64,000 nucleotides of DNA. Source: Nautilus pompilius (Eukaryota > Mollusca > Cephalopoda > Nautilida > Nautilidae). The position numbers were made by a program, and so were the translations under genes. Positions 49,241 to 58,970 of this stretch are shown piece by piece. Below the pieces are notes generated by a model. That model worked only from the letters and a program-made list of their open reading frames with translations. It did not search any database and had not been told where the DNA came from. The DNA is taken from NCBI GenBank assembly GCA_018389105.1, contig JACATO010001568.1, forward strand, positions 1-64,000, in the 5' to 3' direction. Positions within the stretch are counted from its first letter, which is position 1. Each line of letters begins with the position of its first letter.

Positions 49241-51349
49241 TTTCTGTTATTATTTTTTTTTGCAAATGGAACATTCAATGGAAATGCAGCAAACACTATA
49301 GTCAAGTATTTTTATTTTTTACCTAGCTCAGAAAACTGAAGAATACATAAAATCATAAAATTTATAAACAGTAATATCTATAATTAATAATAATTCAAAA
49401 AGCACAAGCAATCAAACATGTATATAAATAGATATATCTTCGTATTACTTAGTTCATTAACTATATAGTCTAATATGAGTCTCCAGTTTCGATGTTATTA
49501 TAGTGAAGCTTTCACCATTGTTTAGACATTTTTTTAATTTGGGAAATAATTATAATTAATAATTTGATTTGCTAACCTGTAGAACACAGCAGCCCAAAGA
49601 TCAACCTTTGGACCTATGTCTGGCCAAACCGACAACATGCTGTTGTGAGAGAGAGAACCGGTTGTTAAAATATTTGAATCCCACCGCTGGGTATAGTACA
49701 TCTGATAATGTAGCTACCTCATGTTACAGGACAAGTTCTCCTTGTTTTTATATTTTAAAAAATCAGCAATAATTTTGTTTCATTGACATTTACTTTTTAA
49801 TTTCCATTTATTATTCATTCTTTGTGTAATACAAATATCTGCCTCATTCTCTAACTAAACTCATCTCAAAGCTGTCATTGAACATATTTTAAATAAAACT
49901 TAAAACAGATGACTAAATGAAAACATCTGAATCACAGTATCACCACGCCACAGTTCCGTCCCCTCCGCAATCCTTGCTGCCTGATGGAAGTTTAAGGTCT
50001 GACAATGTTATAAAGGCAGTTTTGAAAATCAAGGTTTGACTGTGTAACAGAGGCATTTGCCATAGCTACGGCACACCTTTCGGTAACAGTTCTTGACAGT
50101 CCCTTAGCAACATCCTGGGTTGTTCCACATGTAACTGTTTCTGATTGTGTGTCTGCCCTACATTTCATTGTGATACAAAGAGGTAAGAATTTAATTTTAT
50201 ATTTTACCATATAATGCAGTTAAATGTTTCATAATACGTTAGGTATGGGAGTACTTTTAACTTCTAATCAAGGATTCTACTGCTAAGAGAAATGATAATG
50301 CATTCCTTCTATTGTTATTGTTAGGCACATTTCATGGCCACCTAGAGTTTGTTTTTCTTTATTTAATCAAGCTGCAGGTAAAAATTACTATATTTGGGAA
50401 TAGTGGTAACAGTTAAAAGTTATGCAATGTGAAGGGTGATTAACATTACTATTTGCTGAAAATTAAACAAAAGCTCCCCAATGCAACATAACAGGAAAGA
50501 GTTTGCATATAGATTTTTTTAAATGTGAGAAACACATTCATGATAGAAATTGAACAGATTGTTTTTCCAGCTGAAATTTGTAGCTGTGGTTTTTATGCCT
50601 TCCTTTCTCATTTCATATCATTTAAAAAAAAAAAAACTAATTTGTTTGAATAGAGACATTTGAATGAAAGTGGTCAACTGCACACAAAGTTGTAATCATC
50701 AGCTGGGAGATTAATGCAATTTTAATAGCAGTATTTAACCCTTATGATGCTGAAAGCAGATATATCCACTTTGAAATTCAGACCCATTTGATGCTGGAAG
50801 CAGATTTACCCCACAGCTTCAAAAATACTTTTCTTCTATTGTGATAAGCAGGAATACCCTCAGATCTTTTAAAGCCCCACAACTATTCAGATGAAATTTC
50901 TAATTTCATTTATTGGTGGATAATCGAAACATTCCAGCCCAAATTGAATTAAACACTAAAATGATTAAATATCACCTAATGTGTGTGTAGTAGTTTTTCT
51001 TTCTTAATACATTTGAGCAATTCTTTCCTTTTTCCATTTACCTCTGCATAGTAGACCGCCATGAACTCGCTGAGGGAGGGAATTGGATAAAAGTAAAAAT
51101 ATATATATATATATTATTTAGAGTTTTCTGTGGATGGAGTGAATAAGTTTATTTTATTAGAATGCATTGTATTTTAAAAGGTAGAAAACAATAAATTTGT
51201 CCATAATGAAATTTGTGTCATAATGCATGAGATAATGTAATTAACAATGTAAAAACCAGAATTATAGGTGGATTTTGACATAATGTGCATGTAGCCAAAT
51301 ATTTTAGAACTCATTACTACAGTTTTCTTATTTAAAAAAAGAAATTATT
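49241..51349. other. AT-rich stretch, no supported gene
   Basis: Non-genic as far as I can see. It includes an AT run near 51103-51117 and a short internal duplication near 50745-50815 (GATGCTGAAAGCAGAT and GATGCTGGAAGCAGAT). Confidence 0.5.
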
Positions 51350-51826
51350 AGTTTTATTCATTTTCTTAGTAGAATTCTAAAAAGATAAAAATTGCATCTT
51401 AATGAGTGGGTGAATAACAATATTAATAAGAATATCCGACACCATTTGTTTCTTCCCACACCAGACTCAAGCTTCGCTATCAACTCAAGTTTTCCAAAAC
51501 ACTTAAATTCACTCTTTCTTTTCCCACCGCCATCTTTAGAGGCCATGGTTGATAACCTCTGTTCACTTTAGATGCTAATAAAGCATAAACAGAAGCTGAA
51601 TTGAAAGCCAAACTTGTGAGGTAAAGATGATGTACCATCACAGAATGGGAGATAGCTGCTGCCCACAGATGCCCACGCTGCATGTTAATTCATGTGCAAA
51701 AGGCGCCCAAACAAAATATTTTTTGCACAGCTCAACATGGACCTTTGTTGGGAGACCAGACAGCGTCTGCTGCTTCTGAAATCTGTTTCCGTTAAATAAA
51801 GGTTTTACTGTATGTGGTATGCATTC
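51350..51826 (-). mobile_element. Tigger/pogo-type element, 5' part only
   Basis: The minus-strand terminus CAGTAAAACCTTTATTTAACG at about 51823 is the characteristic Tigger/Jerky-like end, preceded by TA. About 280 bases later MASKDGGGKRKSEFKCFGKL opens the transposase. ELIAKLESGVGRNKWCRIF follows and matches the CENP-B-type helix-turn-helix (normally KL.VI..LE.G.S...LCREF). The frame degenerates after about 40 codons, and no DDE core or opposite terminus is present. Tigger transposases resemble CENP-B and Jerky host proteins; this is an old truncated copy. Confidence 0.75.
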
Positions 51827-52449
51827 ATAACTCCAAAACTTCTGAGCTAAATTAATTCCAAAGACATATGCAGTCTAATGAAAATAAATTTTAGAATTTA
51901 AAAGGTTTTAGTTCTTTTGATAATTTGAGTGCATGCCTCTGTTATTTCGTATAGTTTCTCTCTATATATTTTTACGTATCTAATTAAAATGAGTACAGCA
52001 ATAGAGTTGATGCTACATTTTATGCATCAGATATCATTTTTGCAACCAGCATCTTTACAATTGAATTATAATCTTTGAAGTAATGACATCACCGTATTTA
52101 CCTTTTTATAAAGGTTAAATGTCTCAGGTGATTGAAATTCTACTCTGATTGATTGATTGTACTGGAATAGAAAGAATAAAAGACTACAGCTGTAGTCTTG
52201 TGGAAAGATGAATAAAAAAGTGCACATGCTCTAAGAGAATAATAAATAGATTCAACTTTAACTTAAATACGAGTACATTACAACGTAATTTAAAATATTT
52301 TCAGTAACTTCTTTTTTGTAGGTACAATAATAAAGCAGTTAAGGCATCTGTTCTCTATAGAAGCTGTAGAACTTGCAGAAACTAAGACAGATAAAAATTT
52401 CCATATTAACAAATTTGCTATGTAACGTGGTAGTCATTACACCATATTT
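51827..52449. other. AT-rich non-genic stretch
   Basis: Nothing recognisable is seen. A sharp rise in GC at about 52460 marks the LINE material. Confidence 0.5.
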
Positions 52450-52479
52450 TTCAGACTACAGGCCAGTGGGAGGATAGGG

Positions 52480-53232
52480 TGTCGGCGTCGGTGTTGGTTC
52501 TGGCGCAGGGGTGATGGAGGCATCAGAACAGGTCGCCTCCGTGTGCCCTATCTCCCAACACCGTGTGCAGAAGGGGGGGGCACGAGGCTGATCCCGATAG
52601 ACTACCTGGAAGGTGTAAAACCTGCTGTCAACTTCTTCTCTTATCCTTCGAGGTATAGGCTCTGAGCATCATTTTCAAGCTGCGCTGACCGGACAAGAAT
52701 GGTAGGCCCGGCAGGCAGTCATATTTGGTCGGACGCAGAATCTTCCCAAATCTAGATAGAATGCCCTCTGGTATGGCGTTTGGTGTAGCCAGAGGGAGGC
52801 CGCGGACCTTAATCCATGCAACCGGACTGGAGCCTCTAAGGGGGTAACCCACCCCCTTAACCACCAGGTTACGGGTAGATAAGAGCTCCGCTCCGCGTCC
52901 TGAGGGGAACTGCAGAGGATCTCTGTAGCCCCCCCAGAGCCGGAGAGCACCGCCCGAACCCTGGCCCCTAATCCGGCCTCATGAATAGCCAGCCCAACGT
53001 CCACATTGTTGATGACTCCATCTCCGTAAAGAAACAGGGAGGAGTTCCTGGAGAAGCTGATCGGGCGTTTATTCTCCTGGTCATCTTCCAGGCCTTGGAG
53101 GAAGGCTCTGAAGGAAGGCTGCTCTGGAAGGTCTACAGGTGTTGCCAAAGGCGGAGGTGGTGAAGGCCGGGCTACGTCAGCAAAGGACGTCGTCGCCGCA
53201 GAGGTAGTTGGCGGTAGATCCATTTTAGACAA
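52480..53232 (-). pseudogene. LINE ORF1, second minus-strand copy, 3'-truncated
   Basis: The frame opens MSKMDLPPTTSAATTSFADV, then Pro-rich, then PSFRAFLQGLEDDQENK (N-terminal helix block) and VRAVLSGSGGATEIL. After a frameshift it reads SSPVAWIKVRGLPLATPN and PTKYDCLPGLPFLSGQRS. After another shift near 52640 a CCHC knuckle, CTRCWEIGHTEATC, follows. It aligns with ORF1 of the 28.4-29.5 kb copy over its whole length but is a diverged lineage. Coding homology ends near 52450 with no ORF2. That is odd, because target-primed insertion normally loses 5' ends, not 3' ends. A U2 snRNA remnant lies directly upstream. Confidence 0.88.
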
Positions 53233-53398
53233 AGTAGAACAAAAACCTGTAATAAAGGAAACAAAAGTTAACTTACTTAGATGCAGGCACCTGTCAGGCT
53301 ACTGCCCCAATGAGGCCTCGCCCAAATCGTTACTCGGGGATTCTCAGACTGCAATCACGAGATCTTTTTTCTCTTCTTTTTTTGGAACTTATATTATC
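53233..53398 (-). other. Spacer between U2 and LINE ORF1
   Basis: On the minus strand an A/T-rich segment is followed by a GC-rich block (about 53275-53355). A 30-base stretch bounded by GTAAGT and TTACAG then runs up to the ORF1 start. The GC block could be the true 5' end of the second LINE copy or a small structured RNA; I cannot identify it. The 30-base stretch is too short for an ordinary animal intron. Confidence 0.35.
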
Positions 53399-53410
53399 GT
53401 CTATTTTTAC
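53399..53410 (-). promoter_or_regulatory. snRNA 3' box
   Basis: GTAAAAATAGAC on the minus strand matches the metazoan snRNA 3' box (GTTTN0-3AAARNNAGA). It begins about 10 bases beyond the U2 3' end, the normal distance. Its presence shows the U2 piece comes from a real U2 gene unit rather than from a retroposed mature RNA. Confidence 0.7.
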
Positions 53411-53419
53411 ATTTGTTAA

Positions 53420-53584
53420 GAAGGAGCCGAATCCCGTCGGTACTGCAAGAACGGGCCGACTCGTGGCGAGCTGGGAGCAAGCTCCTTGCGACTCGCCGCC
53501 TTCCAAAAATCAGTTTAATATCGATGTCCCCCAAGTAGGGAACGTATCAGATATTAAGCTAAGAACAGATACTACACTTTGATC
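53420..53584 (-). ncRNA. U2 snRNA gene remnant lacking its 5' end
   Basis: The minus strand matches U2 from about nucleotide 25 to the end. It starts GATCAAAGTGTAGTATCTG, which contains the branch-site-pairing GUAGUA (53570-53575). The Sm site GATTTTTGGA is at 53502-53511, and the large 3' stem-loops are present, including the conserved TTGCAGTACCG loop. U2 in the spliceosome pairs with the intron branch point. This copy lacks the first ~24 bases (stem I and U6-pairing sequence). It also has a 3-base deletion (TTCTTA then GC) that removes one strand of stem IIa, so it should not work. The break falls exactly where a 17-base A-tract (minus-strand sense) begins. LINE sequences of one family flank it on both sides. 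Confidence 0.95.
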
Positions 53585-53601
53585 TTTTTTTTTTTTTTTT
53601 T
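53585..53601 (-). repeat. A-tract abutting the U2 break
   Basis: Seventeen T on the plus strand, or 17 A immediately upstream of U2 nucleotide 25 in U2's own sense. A same-sense LINE insertion into U2 would leave exactly a poly(A) tail here. The sequence next to it, however, belongs to an oppositely oriented array. Confidence 0.85.
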
Positions 53602-54251
53602 CGTCCTTTGTCTTCTTTCTTTCGCTCTTTCGTTTTCAGGAAAGAAGATTTTAACTTTAGGATGTCCTCATTTCCGTTTTATCATCTAGCACTACACTAT
53701 TCCTTTCAAATTCTCTTTTCTACATCACCACTCTTTATTTTCTTGTAACTTCTTTCCCCTGTTATATTCCCCTACGGATTTTCCTCTTTTTTCCCTCTCA
53801 TAACCGTACTACTTCAGTCTTCGTCGTGGAACTGGGCTCTGGCCGGGGACATGGGTTTTTTTTACCACCTCCCAGGTCGCGCTACTTCCCGTCATCATCT
53901 CGCTGACGGGGTCTTCTAGCCCCCCAACGCGGGACATCAACATTGAGATGTGTCGGATCTGATTCGCGGGATGATCTTTCTCAACCCGTCCATTGGACCG
54001 CGACATACTTTTCTCTGTTCTCCACTATCAGATGTCTCTTCTACTTTTTGAGGGAAAAACGTTGTTTCCCCTCCTACTTTTGGCATTTCTGCCACAATTA
54101 AAAAATTAAAGAGCCTCTTCCCCATCCAGTTGGATTTTGTGTTTAAAATAAACAGTGGTTCCCCCCCCCACCCCACCCCAGCATACACCTCTAGGGACAG
54201 GCGGAGAGTAAACTCCGTTTCGAGAGTCCAGCCTCTGGAAAAATCGTACCT

Positions 54252-54273
54252 CTCCTGCCGCTTTGCGAAGGAG
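54252..54273 (+). repeat. Conserved LINE 3' hairpin, copy 2
   Basis: CTCCT pairs with AGGAG, and CGC pairs with GCG across a TTT loop. The inner stem differs from other copies on both arms, a compensatory change that keeps the pairing. Confidence 0.7.
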
Positions 54274-54852
54274 ATCGGGTAGCCCGCTGCTCTCACTCAG
54301 CCTCCTCCCTCCTCAGAATAGCACCACACGGACGAAAAAAAGATCAGATAGATTTTGTGCTTAGGAAGACGAGATCGTCCCGCTCGAAGAGGCGCTGCCC
54401 AAGTAGAGTCGCTTTTGTGGAGCCATCCAACCTCTGGTCGCCGAAAGGTCAGTTTGGATTTTTCATCCCAGCCCGTAGTTTTTTTGCTAAATTTTCAGTA
54501 ATTATTAATTCCCTCGAGGAAAGTTCCCCGCTCGCATATCGTCAGTTAGATTACCTAGGTTCTTTTTCAGGTTTAGATGCAGGTGGATCTTGATAGCACA
54601 GGTTAGTTCCGTCCTCTCTTCTCTCTTTCTGATTCTGCGCGTAGTCTAGACACCACCTGCTGCTGCGTAAGGTAAGCCTATAGGCACGTCGGAGTTCGGT
54701 ACTTGTAGGGTTAACGATCCCCCACCGTTTTTGCCGAATCTCCACCTAGAGTCTATTTATAGTTTATGTTTCTATTTTCACTTTCCCTCTTTAGCTTAGA
54801 AGTGCGTGACGTAAATTGTAGGTCCCCTCCCATTGTTAGCTTAGCGTAGGTC

Positions 54853-54865
54853 GGCCATCTTGGCT
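54853..54865 (-). promoter_or_regulatory. YY1-like site in array unit 1
   Basis: The minus strand reads AGCCAAGATGGCCGA around here, matching the YY1 core AAGATGGC. Its surroundings (GGAGC nearby) resemble the YY1 site at the start of mammalian L1. It is repeated in unit 2 at 57028. It lies upstream of ORF1 but on the opposite strand. Confidence 0.5.
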
Positions 54866-55334
54866 TAGCTCCTTCCACGCACGTGGTAAATTTTAGCGCC
54901 GCGTCCGTCTTTCCTATCTCATTGTTCTCTTCCAGTGTCCGCCGCCGCCGCCCAGTGGGCCGTGTTTTTAATAAAGGAGCCTACTGGGCTCTAACCCCGG
55001 CAGCTCGCCTCCATTTTCAGCCTTTGCGAGTGTTTGTTCACAGCCCTGGTCATCGCCACGTGCCGGCATCCATTTGTCTATTGTCCGTCTCCGTGTGTTT
55101 TGCCGTCTCCCCCAGCATCCTTAAGCTCTCTTACTCTTTCTATCCTCCTCTATCCACTCGGTAGGTTCCTCGGTCCATCCCCCCCAGATTTTCGCTATCT
55201 AGACTCTTTCCATCCACCTCCATCCCGCTATCCTAGCAGCCATCCTTCCTTCCTTCGCCCCTTAACCTCTCCCTCGACACCTACTCCTCTCCAGTAGGCC
55301 CCTATTTCCGTCGGTAAGAACACCGAAGACATCG

Positions 55335-55940
55335 ATGGAGCCCCAGCCGTCGACTTCAACCAACGTTGATTACGCGAAGGCCGCCTTCGCAAGCTCCCAG
55401 CGAACCATCCGATAGACCTGGGGCCGATAACGGGATAAAACCTTTCGGCCAATTCCTGGAGGAGCTCGCCATCAACCCCGGCCACCCCAAGAACCTTACG
55501 TTCGAAAACAAGAGCTCGAAATGCCTCGCTTGTCCCGAGCAGGACGACACGGCCATCCACTGTCTATTCTCCTGCCCCGGCAACATAGAACTGTGGAGCC
55601 CAGTCCGAGATTTGGTCCTTCGCATTCAAAGTCCCCAGGACAAACTCACTTTGTACTGGCGCATCTTTGGGTTCCCCCTTCGAGTAAAAAGAACCGTCTT
55701 TCGAACTTCCTGGTCTTCTCCGCCCAGCGGATCCCTTGGGGCAGTCGGAAGGCTCTAGAGGGCGGTCAGCCCACCTCAACCAAAACTACGTGACGATTTA
55801 CTGACGGCAAAATATACGGTCATGCAGTCCAGCATCACTGACAGGGCGACATACTCGTCCATCTGGCTCATCAACGGCGAATTTCCGCAGGTAACCGTCT
55901 ACTACTCAGCACAGAATGAACCAACAACCTACAGCCTCAT
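55335..55940 (+). pseudogene. LINE ORF1 N-terminus fused to ORF2 C-terminus
   Basis: ATG at 55335 opens MEPQPSTSTNVDYAKAAF and soon hits TAG; the ORF1 N-terminal block resumes in another frame as FGQFLEELAINPGHPKNLTF. Without a break the frame then runs into CLACPEQDDTAIHCLFSCPG. That is a Cys/His knuckle of the kind that follows the reverse transcriptase in ORF2. SKKNRLSNFLVFSAQRI, the typical ORF2 tail, follows in a third frame, then TAKYTVMQSSITDRATYSS and NGEFPQVTVYY to the end. The rest of ORF1 and all of the endonuclease and reverse transcriptase are missing. This is one large internal deletion joining ENKSS to KCLACP. The unit could have been mobilised only in trans. Confidence 0.8.
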
Positions 55941-56559
55941 CACCAGGCCAACCCCCGGAGTTCACCTCCGTCGGCGGGCTACGGTGCTTTCGACCTACGA
56001 AGTTTCGTCCACTTTCGCCACAAGAACAAAGATTTTAACCCTTTCCTCTTCCTTTGTCTTCTTCCCTTCGCCTTTCGTTTTCAGGAAGAAGATTTTAACT
56101 TTCGGAAGAATTTTATCATCACCTTTACCTTTCCTTCATTTCCACCCCTCCCAGCCACCATCTATTTATAACTTTCCCCCTCCTCCTTACCCCCCCGGAC
56201 CATCCTCGTTCTTCCCTCCTATCAACGTGTTTCACTTCCTTCAGTTGCGGAATTGGGCGCTGACCGGGTCGATGGTCTTTCCACCGTCTCGGCCGCGCTA
56301 CTTCCCCCTCAAAACTGCTGCAGGGGTCTTCTAGTCCTACGCGGGAGCTGCACCCTTCAGGGAACGGGGCACCGGTCAGCGCGATGACCTTTCACCTCGC
56401 TGTCCGGGCTACTTCCGTCCTTTTCGCAAGGCGAGGGGAGAACGTTGTCTCCTCTCATCGGCAAATCGAGGCCGATACAGATCCCTCCCCCTCCGGTCGG
56501 ATGTCTCAGTGGCCCCTGCATACACCTCTAGGGACGGGCGGAGAGCGAACTCCGTACCT

Positions 56560-56580
56560 CTCCTGCCGGCTCACGGAGGG
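56560..56580 (+). repeat. Conserved LINE 3' hairpin, copy 3
   Basis: CTCCTGCCG and CGGAGGGG flank loop GCTCA; one G-T pair replaces a G-C-type pair. It is followed by GTCGGGTAGCC as in the other copies. Confidence 0.7.
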
Positions 56581-57027
56581 GTCGGGTAGCCAGCCCCCTG
56601 CTCTCCCCCCTCACAGCACTCAGCAGATTTCCGGTGTAGAAGACGAGACCGACCAACTCGAGGACCCATCGCGGCCGGTAAAGTTCCTTTGGAAGACCAT
56701 TTCTCGCCGGAAGGTAAGGGGCCGTTTCTCTGCTATTTCCAGTAATCTCCAGCTCCCGTAATTATTAATTCCCTCGAGGAAATAACATCACCTCCACATC
56801 ATCAGTCAGCTTAGGGATTCCTTTTCCAGGATTGGCCCCGGTAGACAGCTTGTTTATAGTGTAAGCCGCCCTTTTAGGGCTCGTCCAAACCCCCTCCGTG
56901 ATAGTCTCGGTTCCCCCTCTGTCTCCAGGTGGATTCCACCCCAGCGCCTCTTCATAGTCAGTTTTCCTCTGTTTCTTTTCCTTTCCAGCTCAGAAGCGCG
57001 CGATTAACTGTCAGCTTGGTGTAGGTC

Positions 57028-57040
57028 GGCCATCTTGGCT
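57028..57040 (-). promoter_or_regulatory. YY1-like site in array unit 2
   Basis: The minus strand reads GAGCCAAGATGGCCGAC, nearly identical to the unit 1 site. It was retained while surrounding bases diverged. Confidence 0.5.
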
Positions 57041-57369
57041 CAGCTCCTCTTCACACCACGTGGTACATGTCAGGCGCGCGCCCGTTCTCTGCTTCACACC
57101 CTGGTCCCCGCGCCTGCTACCCCCAGGGAGGCCGGGTATCACCAATAAAAGAGCCTACTAGGTTTTCCTTTTGCAGCAGCGGACCTCATCAGTGCGGTTT
57201 TACGGCGTAGAACTTCGGCCATTTACGGCACCGGCCGAGCGCCGTGACTGGGTCAGCGCCACGTGCCGGCCTCCCTCCGTCTCCTCCTGTCCGTCTCCCT
57301 GCGCCAATCTCCTCGATGTCTGTCTATCCACTCGTTAGGCTCCTCGACCCGTCCCCCCCCGGTATTTTC

Positions 57370-57500
57370 GCATCACTGACAGGGCGACAAATGCATCCAT
57401 CTGGCTCATCAACGCCGCCCATCAACTCCGCCCTCGCCTCATCTCAACTCCAGGCCGACCCCTCGAGTCCCATCACCACCCCTACGTCCGTCCGCCGGCT
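57370..57500 (+). pseudogene. Residual ORF2 3' end of array unit 2
   Basis: CATCACTGACAGGGCGACAA here repeats the ORF2 C-terminal sequence of unit 1 at 55834 and continues CATCTGGCTCATCAACG. In unit 2 it follows straight after the 5' region (CCACTCGTTAGGCTCCTCG, unit 1 equivalent at 55155). So almost all of ORF1 and ORF2 is deleted in this copy. Confidence 0.65.
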
Positions 57501-57998
57501 GTTCACCTTTCTGATGATGCCTACGTTTCGTCTGGGGACTAAGATTTTAAAACTCCTTTTCCTCCTCTTTATCCCTTCTCCCCCTTTTCGTTTTAGAGAG
57601 ATTGTAATTTTCGGAAGATCTTATCTCATCGGCATCCCTCTCCGTCTCCCAGCCTCCATCTATCACTTCTTCCCTCTTTTGGACTAACCTCGCTTCTCCC
57701 TCTCTCCTGCAGCTTCATCACCTCTGCTCCAGCTTCTGCCTTCACGATGTGGAATTGGGCGTCGGTCAGCATGACGACTGTCACCGGGCAACCTCCCGTC
57801 TACACCTCGACCTGACGTCATCTCCGACCACCACGTGACGAGGGGAGAACCTGTCTCCATCCATTTTCTCCTCACACGGCACTTTAAGCCTCATCTCAGA
57901 CTCTCGCCTCCCTCATCCGGTCACCCCAGCATACACCTCTAGGGACAGGCGGAGAGTGAACCTGTATCCGAGAGTCTCAGCCACGACAAACCGTACCT

Positions 57999-58020
57999 CT
58001 CCTGCCGTCTCACGGAGGAG
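57999..58020 (+). repeat. Conserved LINE 3' hairpin, copy 4
   Basis: CTCCTGCCG and CGGAGGAG flank loop TCTCA. The arms are identical to the minus-strand copy at 25508, while the loop differs. Confidence 0.72.
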
Positions 58021-58405
58021 TTTGGGCAGCCCCCTGCTCTCACCAGCCTCCCCTTCAAACCTCGGACGACCCCGAATTCCGACAGCAGAGCCGTTTTCTT
58101 CGAAGATACAGCATCTTCAAGGTAAGACACTTTTTTATGCAAATTTATTCAAATTTCCGTGCGTTTTGCGTTTTTCTCGAGTTCCTCGTGCTGTGAATTT
58201 CTCAGCCTAGCGACCTATTGTTAGTTAGTTTTCTCCATCCTGTGTTCACTCTTCGATTTTGGTGCCAGATTAGTTTAGAATGGACTTTGTTAGTCAGAGA
58301 GGGGCTTTGGTGATTAACCCTGTGTCAGGTTCTCATGCATATTCATTAGGTGGGCGGATCACTTTCCTGCTATTTATCTCTTTGTTAGCTCGTGCTGAGC
58401 CCTCA

Positions 58406-58795
58406 GGTTATTGTCTGTAGATTATCGCGTAGAGCTCGGGGTATTGTCTGTAGATCATCGTGTATAGCTCGGGTTATTGTCTGTAGATTATCGCGTAGAG
58501 CTCGTCGCGTAGAACTCGGGTTATTGTCTGTAGATTATCGCGTAGAGCTCGGGTTATTGTCTGTAGATTATCGCGTGGAGCTCGGGTTATTGTCTGTAGA
58601 TTATCGCGTAGAGCTCGGGTTATTGCCTGTAGATTATCGCGTAGAACTCGGCTTATTGTCTGTAGATTATCGCGTAAAACTCGGGTTATTGTCTGTAGAT
58701 TATCGCGTAGAGCTCGGGTTATTGTCTGTAGATTATCGCGTAGAGCTCGGGTTATTGTCTGTAGATTATCGCGTAGAGCTCGGGTTATTGTCTGT
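58406..58795 (+). repeat. 33-bp minisatellite, about 12 units
   Basis: The unit reads GGTTATTGTCTGTAGATTAT followed by CGCGTAGAGCTCG. Units are exact multiples of three bases apart apart from a short irregular start, so one frame stays open with LLSVDYRVELG repeated. Some units vary (GTGGAGC, GTAGAAC, GTAAAAC). It lies upstream of ORF1 in the third array copy, in the position where the others hold 5' UTR. No evidence of translation is seen. Confidence 0.95.
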
Positions 58796-58970
58796 GTTTA
58801 ATACTTAAATAATTTTAGGACATAATTATTTTCCCTGACTTAGATTAATTACTGTGACAGGATCCCTCTCTCCTTTGTTCCCCTCCACCCTTCACTGCTT
58901 CACCCTTTGACCACCGACTGTTTTCTGTCGCCTTTACTAATCATCTCTCGCTCTGTGTTTATAGTAACTG

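Noticed and set aside
53233-53280. 30-base intron between GTAAGT and TTACAG before ORF1
   Set aside because: It is far shorter than ordinary animal introns; the signals are likely chance.
53275-53355. U4 or U4atac snRNA match in the GC-rich block
   Set aside because: Only scattered short words (such as CCAATGAGG) agree; the order and structure do not fit.
55822-56334. 170-codon plus-strand frame starting MQSSITDRATYSS
   Set aside because: Only its first ~40 codons are ORF2 C-terminus; the rest reads through 3' UTR and pyrimidine tract.
58392-58808. 138-codon frame over the 33-bp repeat as a repeat protein gene
   Set aside because: It is open only because the repeat period is a multiple of three; no start context, homology or transcript evidence is visible.
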